NCBI RefSeq assembly: GCF_039830145.1
Contig: NZ_CP156082.1
Location: 1,010,001-1,074,000, forward strand
DNA from: Croceibacterium sp. TMG7-5b_MA50
Lineage (GTDB): Bacteria; Pseudomonadota; Alphaproteobacteria; Sphingomonadales; Sphingomonadaceae
Direction: 5' to 3'
Length of the DNA: 64,000 nucleotides
Within the stretch, counting starts at the first letter, position 1; each line of letters begins with the position of its first letter. Under the pieces are notes generated by a model. The model did not search any database. It saw only the letters and a program-made list of their open reading frames with translations, and was not told the origin of the DNA. Made by a program: the position numbers and the translations under genes. This document shows, piece by piece, positions 1 through 9,510 of the stretch.

Positions 1-28
1 CCATTGCGGCAGGCGGAAAGGGCGAGCG

Positions 29-619
29 ATGGCTGACCGGATATTGATCTTCTACGGCTCCTACCGGCGTGATCGGCAGGGCATTCGGCTGGCGGAATGG
101 CTGGTGCGCGCCTTTGCCGCACGTAGGGCCGCGGCCGAACTGATCGACGCGCAGGCTGTCGGGCTGCCCATGCTCGACCGTATGTACAAGGAATACCCTG
201 CTGGGGAGGCGCCGCCCACGCTGGAAGCGCTGGCCGGCAAGATCAAGGGCGCCGATGCCTTCGTGTTCGTCGCGGGCGAATACAATTGGGGTGTGCAGCC
301 CGGCCTCAAGAACCTGACCGACCATTTCCTTGAAGAATGGTTCTGGCGCCCGGCGGCGATCGCCAGCTATTCGGCCGGGCGCCTTGCCGGTGCGAGAGCA
401 GGCCTGGCCTGGCATGGCACCTTGTCCGAAATGGGCATGGTGGTCGTTTCCAGCACGCTGGCCGTCGGCGGGATCGGTCAGGCGATCAATGCCGATGGCG
501 AACCTGTTGGCGATGGCGGAGCGGCACTCACGCGCTCCTTTCCACGCTTCGCGGACGATCTGGCATGGTGGACGCAGGCTGCACGGTCGCAGCGGGAGAC
601 AACACCCCCGCCCTACTGA
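29..619 (+). CDS. NAD(P)H-dependent FMN reductase family protein
   Basis: A 196-residue flavodoxin-fold protein of the NADPH-dependent FMN reductase family, expected in the cytosol and passing hydride from NAD(P)H to a flavin or quinone. A hydrophobic first strand runs into a G-S-Y-R phosphate-binding turn (residues 10-13). The flavin-contact loop V-A-G-E-Y-N-W-G-V-Q-P-G-L-K-N is at about 81-95, close to the T-P-E-Y-N-x-S-x-P-G-x-L-K-N pattern of the family. The ATG at 29 follows a GGAAAGGGCGAG ribosome-binding stretch. It converges on serB, with only 3 bases between the stop codons. The physiological substrate cannot be told from sequence. Confidence 0.85.
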   Translation: MADRILIFYGSYRRDRQGIRLAEWLVRAFAARRAAAELIDAQAVGLPMLDRMYKEYPAGEAPPTLEALAGKIKGADAFVFVAGEYNWGVQPGLKNLTDHFLEEWFWRPAAIASYSAGRLAGARAGLAWHGTLSEMGMVVVSSTLAVGGIGQAINADGEPVGDGGAALTRSFPRFADDLAWWTQAARSQRETTPPPY

Positions 620-622
620 TCG

Positions 623-1507
623 CTACCCGGCGACCCATTCATGCTCGGGTATGCCCATCAGCTTCAGCAGGGCCGTGAGCTCGCCCCGTTCCACCCACCC
701 GTTCGCCGCCTCACGGGCGGCCGGCTTTGCCCGATATGCGATGCCGTAGGTCGCGGTACGCAGCATGGGTATGTCGTTGGCGCCGTCGCCGGCCGCCATG
801 GAAACGGCCTGCTCGCCCAGCAGCGACAGTTCCTCCCGCAATGTCCGCTCCTTGCTGGCGGCGTCGGCGATCGGGCCGGCCAGCTTTCCGTCCAGCCGGC
901 CTTCGGCCACGGACAACCGGTTGCCGACGACCCGGTCGAAGCCGAGCTGTTCCGCCACATGGTCAGCGAAGTGGTGGAAACCGCCGGTCACCAGCACCGT
1001 ACGGCAGCCACGATGGCGAAGGGTGGCCACCAGCACACGGGCACCCGGGACGGGATGGATGCGGGTGTCGAGGCAGGTGCCGATCGCTGTCTCCTCGAGC
1101 CCGGCCAGCAGGCCGACCCGCTCGTGCAGCGCGGCGGCGAAGTCCAGTTCGCCCTGCATGGCACGTTCGGTGATTGCGGCGACCTGGTCCTTCAACCCGG
1201 CGAAGTCGGCCAGCTCGTCGATACACTCCTGACCGATCATGGTGCTGTCCATGTCGGACACGAACAGATCGGGGACGCGGATCTCCTCGCGCGCGATGAT
1301 GGCGTCACTCGGATCGAAATGGTCGCGGATCACCGTTTTTAACGTCGGCAGGTCATTGCCCGGCAGCATCAGCTCCAGCACGTCGCTCCAATGGTCCAGC
1401 AGGCTGGCGCCGGCGAGCGCCAGGCCCTTGTCGGCCAGCGCCGCCGCTGCGGCATCGAGGCGCCTGTCGAGTGTGGCAGGGTCTGCTATGAGCCGGGCAA
1501 TGAGCAA
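623..1507 (-). CDS. serB: Phosphoserine phosphatase SerB
   Basis: Removes phosphate from O-phosphoserine, the last step of serine synthesis; cytosolic HAD-superfamily enzyme. The HAD nucleophile motif D-M-D-S-T-M and the later G-D-G-A-N-D-I-P-M motif are both present. The N-terminal part resembles the ACT-like extension of SerB. I place the start at a TTG (complement of 1505-1507) because GGAG lies 8 bases upstream and the protein then begins L-L-I-A-R-L-I-A-D, giving about 294 residues, the usual length. An ATG at 1543 is the alternative. Its 5' end meets the miaA 5' end head to head, so each promoter must lie inside or against the other gene. Confidence 0.9.
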   Translation of the reverse strand: MLIARLIADPATLDRRLDAAAAALADKGLALAGASLLDHWSDVLELMLPGNDLPTLKTVIRDHFDPSDAIIAREEIRVPDLFVSDMDSTMIGQECIDELADFAGLKDQVAAITERAMQGELDFAAALHERVGLLAGLEETAIGTCLDTRIHPVPGARVLVATLRHRGCRTVLVTGGFHHFADHVAEQLGFDRVVGNRLSVAEGRLDGKLAGPIADAASKERTLREELSLLGEQAVSMAAGDGANDIPMLRTATYGIAYRAKPAAREAANGWVERGELTALLKLMGIPEHEWVAG

Positions 1508-2459
1508 GAAAATGTCTCCGGGTGCGCGAAAGGTGGCGCTCATCGCAGGGCCGACCGCCAGCGGCAAGAGCGATCTGGCCGTGCGACTGGCCCTGGCGGT
1601 GGAGCCGGCCGGGTGCCCTGCCCGCGTGATCAACGCTGACAGCGCGCAGGTCTACCGCGACCTTGCGGTGCTGAGCGCGCGGCCGACCACGGCGGAGATG
1701 CAGGGGGTCGATCATCGTCTGTTCGGCGCGTGGGATGGCGCGGACGCCTGCTCGGCGGCGGACTGGGCTGAGGCGGCCAAGCAGGAAATTGCCGCGGCGC
1801 ACGCCGATGGTGCGCTCCCGATCCTGGTGGGCGGCACAGGTCTGTACCTGCGCACCCTGCTTGACGGCATTGCCCCTGTTCCGGCGATTGACCCGGAAGT
1901 GCGGGCCGCGGTGCGGGCGATGCCCCCTGCCGGCGCTTACGCCGCCTTGCAGCAGGAGGATGCCGACCGCGCGGCGCTGCTCAATGCGGGTGACAGTCAA
2001 CGGGTGGCAAGAGCGCTGGAGGTGGTGCGTTCGACCGGCCGGCCACTCGGCTGGTGGCAGAAGCGGCGCGAGGGCGGCATCGCCGGCGAAGTGGAGCTGC
2101 ACCCTCTGGTGCTGCTACCCGAACGCGCATGGCTGTACGAACGCTGTGACCGGCGCTTCGCACAGATGATGGAAGCCGGGGCGGCGGAGGAGGTCGCCGC
2201 CCTGCTGGATCGCAACCTGCCCGGGGACCTGCCGGTCATGCGCGCGATCGGCGTGGCGGAGGTCGCCGGCTGGTTGCGCGGCCATTTGGACCGGGAGACC
2301 GCGATCGCGCAGGGTCAGCAGGCGACACGTCGCTACGCCAAGCGGCAATATACGTGGTTCAGGCACCAGCCGCCTGCCTGCTGGCCCCGGATCGACTGTT
2401 CACCGGCGTACGAACAGCATGAGTTCACAACAATGTTGCGCACTTTGCGGTTGACATGA
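1500..2459 (+). CDS. miaA: tRNA dimethylallyltransferase MiaA
   Basis: Transfers a dimethylallyl group to N6 of A37 in tRNAs that read UNN codons. The P-loop-like G-P-T-A-S-G-K-S motif is close to the N-terminus, followed by the N-A-D-S-A-Q substrate segment, the V-G-G-T-G-L-Y pattern and the C-terminal [10 protein letters not shown] motif. Length is about 319 residues, normal for MiaA. Start is uncertain among in-frame ATGs at 1488 (best Shine-Dalgarno, AGGG), 1500 and 1512. The stop codon overlaps a consensus TTGACA element that probably belongs to the ilvB promoter. Confidence 0.92.
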   Translation: MSKKMSPGARKVALIAGPTASGKSDLAVRLALAVEPAGCPARVINADSAQVYRDLAVLSARPTTAEMQGVDHRLFGAWDGADACSAADWAEAAKQEIAAAHADGALPILVGGTGLYLRTLLDGIAPVPAIDPEVRAAVRAMPPAGAYAALQQEDADRAALLNAGDSQRVARALEVVRSTGRPLGWWQKRREGGIAGEVELHPLVLLPERAWLYERCDRRFAQMMEAGAAEEVAALLDRNLPGDLPVMRAIGVAEVAGWLRGHLDRETAIAQGQQATRRYAKRQYTWFRHQPPACWPRIDCSPAYEQHEFTTMLRTLRLT

Positions 2460-2479
2460 CATTTTGTGTCTCATAGTGG
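2451..2479 (+). promoter_or_regulatory. Probable sigma-70 promoter for ilvBN
   Basis: A perfect TTGACA -35 hexamer (2451-2456) is followed after 17 bases by TAGTGG (2474-2479), a weak -10. It lies 56 bases before the ilvB GTG and overlaps the end of miaA. No leucine/valine/isoleucine-rich leader peptide is visible between it and ilvB. Confidence 0.5.
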
Positions 2480-2534
2480 GAGCCGACTTCGGGGCGGATA
2501 GCCCTGTTCCCCATGCAGACAAGGGACTGGAACG

Positions 2535-4277
2535 GTGACGCAGGAACGCAGCGGGGCTGCGATATTGATCGAAAGCCTGGTTCGGCAGGGCGTGGAGTTC
2601 GTCTTCGGATATCCCGGCGGCGCGGTGCTGCCGATCTATGACGAGCTGTTCAGCGACACCCGGCTGCGCCACATCCTGGTGCGGCACGAGGCCGGCGCAG
2701 CCCATGCGGCGGAAGGCTATGCCCGCTCAACCGGCAAGCCCGGCGTGGTGCTGGTCACGAGCGGCCCGGGTGCGACCAACGCGATCACCGGCATCGCCGA
2801 CGCCTATCTCGATTCCATTCCGCTGGTGGTCATCACCGGGCAGGTCGCCACCAACCTGATCGGCACCGACGCCTTTCAGGAGGCGGATACGATCGGCCTG
2901 ACGCGCCATTGCACGAAGCACAATTACCTCGTCCGCGACCCGGCGGACCTCGCCCGCACGATTGAGGAGGCGTTCACCATCGCCACGTCGGGTCGACCCG
3001 GCCCGGTCGTGATCGACATCCCCAAGAACGTGCAGGTCGCCACCGCCCCGCTGACCGATCCGCGCCCGCGTCGCCAGCGCCGGTACGACCCACGCACCGT
3101 CGCCGCGCCGGAGGAGATTGCCGAGGCGCTGGAGCTGATCGCCAATGCGGAACGCCCGGTGTTCTATACCGGCGGCGGCATCGTCAACAGCGGCCCCGCC
3201 GCCAGCGCCGCATTGCGCCGCTTGCAGGCGCTGACCGGCGCGCCGGTGACCTCCACCCTGATGGGCCTGGGCGCCTTCCCGGCGGAGCATCCGGACTGGC
3301 TCGGCATGCTGGGCATGCACGGCACGCTGGAAGCCAATATGGCGATGAACGAATGCGACGTGATGGTCTGCATCGGCGCGCGGTTCGACGATCGCGTGAC
3401 CGGCCGGCTGGACGCCTTCAGCCCGCATTCGACCAAGATCCACATCGATATCGATCGCGCCAGCATCAACAAGGTCGTTCCGGTCGACCTCGGCATCGTG
3501 GGCGATTGCGGCACGGTGATGGACCAGCTCATCGCCGCCTGGGGCGAACGGCGCGGACGGGACCTGGGCGAATGGAAGGCGCGCATCGCCGGCTGGAAGG
3601 CACGCGATTGCCTCGCCTTCCCGCACCGCAAGGACGCGCTGATGCCGCAACTGGCCGTACAGCGGCTGTACGACCTGACGCATGAGCGCGCGCCGATCAT
3701 CACCACGGAGGTCGGCCAGCACCAGATGTGGGCCGCGCAATATTTCGGCTTCCAGAACCCGAACAAGTGGCTGACCAGCGGCGGCCTCGGCACCATGGGT
3801 TATGGCCTGCCCGCCGCCATCGGCGCGCAGTTGGGCAACCCCGATGCGCTGGTGATCGACATCGCGGGCGAGGCCAGCATCCAGATGAACATCCAGGAAC
3901 TGGCCACTGCCAGCCAGTACCGCCTGCCGGTGAAGATCTTCATCCTGAACAACGAATATATGGGCATGGTCCGCCAGTGGCAGGAGCTGACCTATGAAAG
4001 CCGCTATTCCAACAGCTATTCCGACAGCCTGCCCGATTTTGTGAAGCTGGCGGAGGCCTACGGCTGGAAGGGCGTGCGCATCACCGGAGAGGCAGAGCTG
4101 GACGCCGGCATCGGCGCGATGCTGGACCATGACGGTCCGGTGATCGTGGACTGCCTGGTCAGCAAGGATGCGAACTGCTTCCCCATGATCCCCAGCGGCG
4201 CCGCGCATACCGAGATGCTGCTGAACGGCGACGTCCACGCCGGCACCATGGCCGATGACGCCAAGGCGCTGGTGTGA
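2535..4277 (+). CDS. ilvB: Acetolactate synthase large subunit IlvB
   Basis: Catalytic subunit of acetohydroxyacid synthase, the first common step of valine, leucine and isoleucine synthesis; uses thiamine diphosphate and FAD. Residues 24-32 (F-G-Y-P-G-G-A-V-L) and the catalytic glutamate E52 in the R-H-E-A-G-A-A-H-A-A-E-G-Y segment are present. The thiamine-diphosphate motif near the C-terminus reads G-E-A-S-I-Q-M-N rather than the common G-D-G-S-F-x-M-N. Length is 580 residues, normal. The start is a GTG. It is the first gene of an ilvB-ilvN-ilvC run and is followed at once by the regulatory subunit. Confidence 0.95.
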   Translation: MTQERSGAAILIESLVRQGVEFVFGYPGGAVLPIYDELFSDTRLRHILVRHEAGAAHAAEGYARSTGKPGVVLVTSGPGATNAITGIADAYLDSIPLVVITGQVATNLIGTDAFQEADTIGLTRHCTKHNYLVRDPADLARTIEEAFTIATSGRPGPVVIDIPKNVQVATAPLTDPRPRRQRRYDPRTVAAPEEIAEALELIANAERPVFYTGGGIVNSGPAASAALRRLQALTGAPVTSTLMGLGAFPAEHPDWLGMLGMHGTLEANMAMNECDVMVCIGARFDDRVTGRLDAFSPHSTKIHIDIDRASINKVVPVDLGIVGDCGTVMDQLIAAWGERRGRDLGEWKARIAGWKARDCLAFPHRKDALMPQLAVQRLYDLTHERAPIITTEVGQHQMWAAQYFGFQNPNKWLTSGGLGTMGYGLPAAIGAQLGNPDALVIDIAGEASIQMNIQELATASQYRLPVKIFILNNEYMGMVRQWQELTYESRYSNSYSDSLPDFVKLAEAYGWKGVRITGEAELDAGIGAMLDHDGPVIVDCLVSKDANCFPMIPSGAAHTEMLLNGDVHAGTMADDAKALV

Positions 4278-4306
4278 CCGCCCTCCTCCCGATCGCAGGA
4301 CCAGAC

Positions 4307-4822
4307 ATGAAGATCCAGCACCGCCAGGCGGAGCGGCACGTGTTGACGGTGATCGTCGACAACGAGGCCGGCATCCTCGCCAAGATCGCCGGCCTGTTCA
4401 CCGCGCGCGGCTACAACATCGACAGCCTGACCGTGGCCGACATCACGGAAGACCACACGACCAGCCGCATCACCATCGTCACCAACGGTCCGCCGCCAGT
4501 GATCGACCAGATCATCGCGCAGCTTGAACGGCTGGTGCCGGTGCACAAGGTGGTCGACCTGACGGACGAAGGCCCGCATGTGGAGCGCGAGCTGGCGCTG
4601 GTGAAGGTCGCCGGTCAGGGGGATCACCGGGTGGAGGCGCTGCGCCTCGCCGACGTGTTCCGTGCCAAGGTGGTCGACACCACCACCAGCAGCTTCGTGT
4701 TCGAACTCACCGGCGCGCCCGAGAAGATCGACCGCTTCGTCGCCCTGATGCGCGAGCTTGGGCTGGTCGAGGTCGGGCGCACCGGCATCGTCGGCATGAT
4801 GCGCGGCGCGCAGGGTATCTGA
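4307..4822 (+). CDS. ilvN: Acetolactate synthase small (regulatory) subunit
   Basis: Regulatory subunit of acetohydroxyacid synthase that binds valine and stimulates IlvB. The N-terminal ACT domain shows the typical V-D-N-E-A-G-I-L-A-K-I-A-G-L-F run with R-G-Y-N-I-D-S-L-T, followed by the ALS small-subunit C-terminal domain (E-R-E-L-A-L-V-K-V). I chose the ATG at 4307, with AGGA 7 bases upstream, giving 171 residues. An in-frame GTG at 4274 overlapping the ilvB stop would add 11 residues. Either way the gene is in the ilvB transcript and is probably translationally coupled. Confidence 0.94.
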   Translation: MKIQHRQAERHVLTVIVDNEAGILAKIAGLFTARGYNIDSLTVADITEDHTTSRITIVTNGPPPVIDQIIAQLERLVPVHKVVDLTDEGPHVERELALVKVAGQGDHRVEALRLADVFRAKVVDTTTSSFVFELTGAPEKIDRFVALMRELGLVEVGRTGIVGMMRGAQGI

Positions 4823-5914
<1,092 letters not shown>

Positions 5915-5924
5915 TCGCGTGATC

Positions 5925-5960
5925 GCTGCCTCGCCCGGATGGGCGAGGCAGCCTTTCCTG
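5925..5960 (+). terminator. Terminator after ilvC
   Basis: Perfect 12-bp stem (GCTGCCTCGCCC at 5925-5936 with its complement at 5941-5952), loop GGAT, then CTTTCCTG. It begins 11 bases after the ilvC stop and should end the ilvBNC transcript. Confidence 0.75.
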
Positions 5961-6047
5961 CCGGTTACACCTTTGTGCCTTCTTGAGCGTTGCCGGACAG
6001 GGCGCCACCTTGCGCTCTGCCAAGCACCACAAGGGGAGCCAATCGCA

Positions 6048-6695
6048 ATGCGCAAGATCATCCTGAGCACCATCGCCGTCGCCACGCTCAGCACCGGGGC
6101 CATCGCCGGCCTGCAGGCGCAGGACGCGCCGGCCCTGCCCGGCCAGATGGATGCCAGCCGCGTCACCGCGGGCACCTACACCGCCGACAGCAATCACTCG
6201 CTGATCGGCTGGCGGGTCAATCACTTCGGCTTCAACGATTACTTCGGCATCTTCGGCGACGTCGCCGGAACGCTGACGATCGATCCGGCGAACCTTGCCG
6301 CTGCAAAGGTCGATGTGACGGTGCCGATCGCCAACGTCACCACCGCCAGCGACGGGCTGACCGGCCACCTGCTGCGCCCCGGCAAGGATGGCGGCAAGCC
6401 GGACTTCTTCGGGGCGGAGCCGGCCCCGGCCCGCTTCGTGTCCACCAGCGTTCAGCCCACGGGCGAAACCGCGGCCACCATCACCGGCGATCTGACCATG
6501 AATGGCGTGACCCGCCCGGTGACCATCGCCGCCCAGTTCACCGGCGCCGGGGCCAACCCGATGAGCCAGGCGCTGACCGCCGGTTTCGAAGGCACCACAA
6601 CCATCCGCCGCAGCGAGTTCGGCATTGCCGGCGCGCTGCCGGTCGTGTCCGACGAAGTCGAACTCGACATCACGATCGCGTTCGAAAAGCAGTAA
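6048..6695 (+). CDS. YceI family periplasmic protein
   Basis: Secreted YceI-family protein (lipocalin-like beta barrel that binds isoprenoid-type lipids in known members). A signal peptide (M-R-K-I-I-L-S-T-I-A-V-A-T-L, cleavage near A-L-Q-A-Q or shortly after) precedes the family pattern: Y-T-A-D-S-N-H-S-L-I-G-W-R-V-N-H-F-G-F, later G-D-L-T-M-N-G-V-T-R-P-V and R-S-E-F-G-I. The last motif is characteristic of YceI. The ATG at 6048 follows AAGGGGAG and gives 215 residues; frames extending upstream lack a leader. Downstream lies a 12-bp hairpin. Confidence 0.88.
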   Translation: MRKIILSTIAVATLSTGAIAGLQAQDAPALPGQMDASRVTAGTYTADSNHSLIGWRVNHFGFNDYFGIFGDVAGTLTIDPANLAAAKVDVTVPIANVTTASDGLTGHLLRPGKDGGKPDFFGAEPAPARFVSTSVQPTGETAATITGDLTMNGVTRPVTIAAQFTGAGANPMSQALTAGFEGTTTIRRSEFGIAGALPVVSDEVELDITIAFEKQ

Positions 6696-6704
6696 TGCCG
6701 TGTC

Positions 6705-6734
6705 CGGGCAGGGTGGACAGCCCCACCCTGCCCG
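6705..6734 (+). terminator. Hairpin after the YceI gene
   Basis: Perfect 12-bp inverted repeat (6705-6716 with 6723-6734, loop 6 bases), starting 9 bases after the stop codon. It lacks a clear T-run, so it may work with Rho or as a 3' end stabiliser. It separates the YceI gene from the leuA leader. Confidence 0.55.
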
Positions 6735-6750
6735 CCTATCAGCCCCGGTC

Positions 6751-6798
6751 ATGACCGCCCGCGATCTGCTATCGCTGCTTCGACTAACGCGCCCTTAG
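6751..6798 (+). CDS. leuL: Leucine-rich leader peptide upstream of leuA
   Basis: A 15-codon frame reading M-T-A-R-D-L-L-S-L-L-R-L-T-R-P then TAG. Five of the 15 codons are leucine, clustered in seven positions (6766-6786), and include CTA twice and CTT once, codons that look uncommon in this GC-rich DNA. It lies about 120 bases ahead of leuA and ends inside the first arm of a set of competing RNA hairpins. This is the arrangement of classical leucine attenuation leaders. I infer that ribosome stalling on the leucine codons controls leuA; no expression evidence is available. Confidence 0.75.
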   Translation: MTARDLLSLLRLTRP

Positions 6799-6852
6799 GC
6801 GCGTCACGGTCCGCGCGCCCTTGTTACCGGCGCGGACCATTCGCCTAAGGGC
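6788..6852 (+). promoter_or_regulatory. Competing RNA stem-loops (leuA attenuator)
   Basis: Several perfect pairings cannot all form together. 6788-6793 pairs with 6798-6803 (6 bp, tetraloop CTTA) around the leader stop codon. 6791-6801 pairs with 6842-6852 (11 bp). 6808-6816 pairs with 6830-6838 (9 bp). The hexamer GCCCTT occurs at both 6791-6796 and 6817-6822, so both can pair with AAGGGC at 6847-6852. No T-run follows, so control could be Rho-dependent or act on leuA translation instead of by an intrinsic terminator. Confidence 0.65.
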
Positions 6853-6918
6853 CTGCATCACCTGCACAGTCGAACAGCCCTGCCGTTCATGCGGGGCAAC
6901 GCGAAGGCAAGCAAAGCC

Positions 6919-8601
6919 ATGACCATGCTGAAGGAACCGGGCCGCAAGTACAGGCCCTTCCCCCCCATTGATCTGCCCGACCGGCAATGGCCGACCCGTA
7001 CCATCATCCATCCGCCGCGCTGGCTGTCCACCGATCTGCGCGACGGCAACCAGTCGATCATCGACCCGATGGACGCGGTGAAGAAGAACCGCTTCTTCGA
7101 CCTGCTGGTGGAGGTCGGCGTGAAGGAGATCGAGGTCGGCTTCCCCAGCGCGGGCGCGACCGAGTTCGACTTCATCAGCGATCTTGTCCGGTCCGGCCGC
7201 GTGCCCGACGACGTGACGATCCAGGTGTTGACCCAGTCGCGTGAGGACCTGATCCGCCGCAGCTTCGAAAGCCTGGAGGGCAGCCCCCGCGCCATCGTCC
7301 ACCTCTACAACGCGGTCAGCCCCGCGTGGCGGGAGATCGTATTCCGCATGACCCGGGAGGAGGTGAAGCAAATCGCCATCGCCGGGGCGCGGCACCTGGC
7401 TGACGAGGCGGCAAGGCGCCCCGGCACGGACTGGCAGTTCGAATATTCGCCGGAGACGTTCTCCACCGCGGAACTCGATTTCAGCATTGAGGTCTGCGCC
7501 GCGGTGATGGACGTGTTGCAGCCGACGGCGGAACGACCGCTCATCCTGAACCTGCCCGCGACGGTGGAGGCTGCGACGCCCAACGTCTATGCCGATCAGA
7601 TCGAATATTTCTGCCGCCACCTGCCTAACCGGGAAGCCGCGGTGATCAGCCTGCACACGCACAACGATCGCGGGACCGGCGTCGCCGCGGCGGAGCTGGG
7701 CCTGATGGCCGGTGCCGACCGGATCGAGGGTTGCCTGTTCGGCAATGGGGAGCGGACCGGCAATTGCTGCCTCGTGACCGTGGCGCTCAACATGTACACG
7801 CAGGGAATCGACCCCGGCCTCGACTTCTCCGACATCGACCGGGTGATCGAAACGGTGGAGTACTGCAACCAGTTGCCCGTGCATCCCCGGCATCCCTATG
7901 GCGGCGAACTGGTGTTCACCGCTTTTTCCGGCAGCCATCAGGACGCGATCAAGAAGGGGTTCGAGGCGCAAGGTGCGCGCAATGACGATCTGTGGCGGGT
8001 GCCCTATCTGCCGATCGACCCCGCCGATCTCGGCCGCAATTACGAGGCGGTGATCCGGGTGAACTCGCAATCCGGCAAGGGCGGTTTCGCCTGGGTGCTG
8101 GAACAGGGCCAGGGGCTGAAGCTGCCAAAGCGGCTCCAGGCCGATTTCAGCCGCCATGTGCAGCGCATGGCGGACGAACTGGGCCGGGAACTGAACGGCG
8201 CCGACATCTGGGACGCATTCCGTGCGGCCTACTACCTGGAGGCCGCGCCGACCTTCGATCTGGTGGATTACGAGGAAACCCGCGCAACCGACGGGACGCG
8301 CCTGTTTGCCGGCACGATCACCGTCGGCGGCCAGACGCAGAAGGTCAGCGGCCGGGGCAAGGGGCTGGTTTCCAGCGTGCTCGCCACCCTGCGACAGACC
8401 TTCGGGCTGGAACTGGAGGTGCTCGATTATACCGAGCATGCGCTGGCCAAGGGTACGGATGCCCGTGCCGCGGCCTATCTGGAATGCGCCTTACCTGATG
8501 GCGCCATCGTGTGGGGTGTGGGCGTAGACGAGGATGTCGCCACCGCCAGCGTGCGCGCGATCCTGTCGGCGGCGAACGGCGCGGTCGCTCGCCGGGCCTG
8601 A
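6919..8601 (+). CDS. leuA: 2-isopropylmalate synthase LeuA
   Basis: Condenses acetyl-CoA with 2-oxoisovalerate, the committed step of leucine synthesis. The catalytic R-D-G-N-Q motif (S-T-D-L-R-D-G-N-Q-S) and the metal-binding H-T-H-N-D-R-G-T-G motif are present. The C-terminal third is a LeuA allosteric domain where leucine binds. About 560 residues, matching the long bacterial type. The start at ATG 6919 (M-T-M-L-K-E-P) follows a GAAGG stretch and matches the family start; ATG 6889 upstream is less likely. It stands alone behind the leucine-rich leader, apart from ilvBNC. Confidence 0.93.
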   Translation: MTMLKEPGRKYRPFPPIDLPDRQWPTRTIIHPPRWLSTDLRDGNQSIIDPMDAVKKNRFFDLLVEVGVKEIEVGFPSAGATEFDFISDLVRSGRVPDDVTIQVLTQSREDLIRRSFESLEGSPRAIVHLYNAVSPAWREIVFRMTREEVKQIAIAGARHLADEAARRPGTDWQFEYSPETFSTAELDFSIEVCAAVMDVLQPTAERPLILNLPATVEAATPNVYADQIEYFCRHLPNREAAVISLHTHNDRGTGVAAAELGLMAGADRIEGCLFGNGERTGNCCLVTVALNMYTQGIDPGLDFSDIDRVIETVEYCNQLPVHPRHPYGGELVFTAFSGSHQDAIKKGFEAQGARNDDLWRVPYLPIDPADLGRNYEAVIRVNSQSGKGGFAWVLEQGQGLKLPKRLQADFSRHVQRMADELGRELNGADIWDAFRAAYYLEAAPTFDLVDYEETRATDGTRLFAGTITVGGQTQKVSGRGKGLVSSVLATLRQTFGLELEVLDYTEHALAKGTDARAAAYLECALPDGAIVWGVGVDEDVATASVRAILSAANGAVARRA

Positions 8602-8617
8602 GGACCGACACGCAGCC

Positions 8618-8672
8618 GGATCAGGCGGTAAGGTTTGGTGGCATGACAAACCACTTTCCTACAGCCTGATCC
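8618..8672 (+). repeat. Nested inverted repeat downstream of leuA
   Basis: Outer arms GGATCAGGC (8618-8626) and GCCTGATCC (8664-8672) are perfectly complementary. Inside them GGTTTG (8632-8637) pairs with CAAACC (8647-8652). It begins 16 bases after the leuA stop and may be the transcript end. The rest of the gap (to 8841) has no gene; it contains the tandem repeat at 8766-8786. Confidence 0.5.
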
Positions 8673-8765
8673 TGTGGCCCAAGCGGTCCATGCATTGCCG
8701 GGTGACCGTCATCGGTCAGCCTGCAATGCAGCACCGGCTAACGGTGACATTAACAATCGCGGGAG

Positions 8766-8786
8766 GTGTCAACTTAGTGTCAACTT
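8766..8786. repeat. Tandem GTGTCAACTT repeat
   Basis: The 10-mer GTGTCAACTT occurs at 8766-8775 and again at 8777-8786, an 11-base period. It looks like a regulator site, but no gene start is adjacent: both neighbouring genes end here. Confidence 0.4.
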
Positions 8787-8841
8787 CCGATCCACGCAGG
8801 CCCATCGTGGCGATGGATCGCCTCGCTTTGCTCGCCGGATC

Positions 8842-9510
8842 CTAGCCGAAGATCCAGTCGATCAACGCCCGGTCATCTACCTGGCGGAGCGGCGCGGGCT
8901 CGCCCAGCGGCGGATGCGGTTCGCCCGCCATGATCAGCACCTCCGCGGGCAGGCCCGGCTCCGTGCTGTTCCACAAGGCTTCCGCCATCGCGTCCAGCAC
9001 GGTGAAGTCGACCGCGTCTCCCAGACGATCGCTGCGGTTCAGCTTGATGCGGGTGCGGTCCTCCGCCAGCAGACGCCGCCGAAGCGCGCGTTGCAGTAGG
9101 TCGATGCGCATGATCGCCTGGTCTAACGCGATCTCGGGGGCGCGGGGCCGCAGGCGTGACCAGTCCGCCTCGATCTGCCCCATGCGCTCGGCGACCATGC
9201 TGTTGTAATCGGGGTGCGGCCCACGGTGCAGCGGCATGCGGGTCGCCTGCGCGGTCTGGTCGGTGGCGGGCAACAGCAGCCCGTTGCTGCGGAAATCGTC
9301 GAAGCCGATGCGGTCACGCCCGATCTCGTCGAACAGCCTGCCGCAACTGTTCCGGTTCAGCAATTGCCGGGGCAGCAGGTGATGCCGCTGCATGCCGGCG
9401 CGATAGCCGGGCTGCCCCGGGTTGTTGACCGCGCGAAATGGAAGCTTGGGCCGCACCAATGCGGCGTTGCGGGCGACCGACCGCCGATTTGGCGGCCCGG
9501 TCGATTTCAT
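8842..9510 (-). CDS. AHH-type HNH-superfamily nuclease domain protein
   Basis: A 222-residue protein resembling the AHH family of predicted HNH/endonuclease VII-like nucleases. The core motif Q-R-H-H-L-L-P-R-Q-L is at residues 41-50, with a later N-G-L-L-L-P and H-R-G-P-H-P-D-Y-N, as in AHH proteins. No signal peptide or long toxin-delivery region is visible. The start ATG overlaps the stop of the upstream gene by ATGA, so the two are coupled. AHH domains are known from polymorphic toxins, but many Sphingomonadales carry short stand-alone copies of unknown role. No immunity gene is evident unless it is the partner. Confidence 0.7.
   Translation of the reverse strand: MKSTGPPNRRSVARNAALVRPKLPFRAVNNPGQPGYRAGMQRHHLLPRQLLNRNSCGRLFDEIGRDRIGFDDFRSNGLLLPATDQTAQATRMPLHRGPHPDYNSMVAERMGQIEADWSRLRPRAPEIALDQAIMRIDLLQRALRRRLLAEDRTRIKLNRSDRLGDAVDFTVLDAMAEALWNSTEPGLPAEVLIMAGEPHPPLGEPAPLRQVDDRALIDWIFG

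Noticed and set aside
2457-2477. Short frame M-T-F-C-V-S before ilvB as an attenuation leader
   Set aside because: Only one valine, no leucine or isoleucine, and it overlaps the promoter itself.
2727-4238. Long open frame on the strand opposite ilvB
   Set aside because: Antisense shadow caused by high GC third positions; no family motif, and ilvB is certain.
6784-8439. Long open frame opposite leuA
   Set aside because: Same cause; rich in His/Arg/Gly with no domain, and it would cover the leader and all of leuA.
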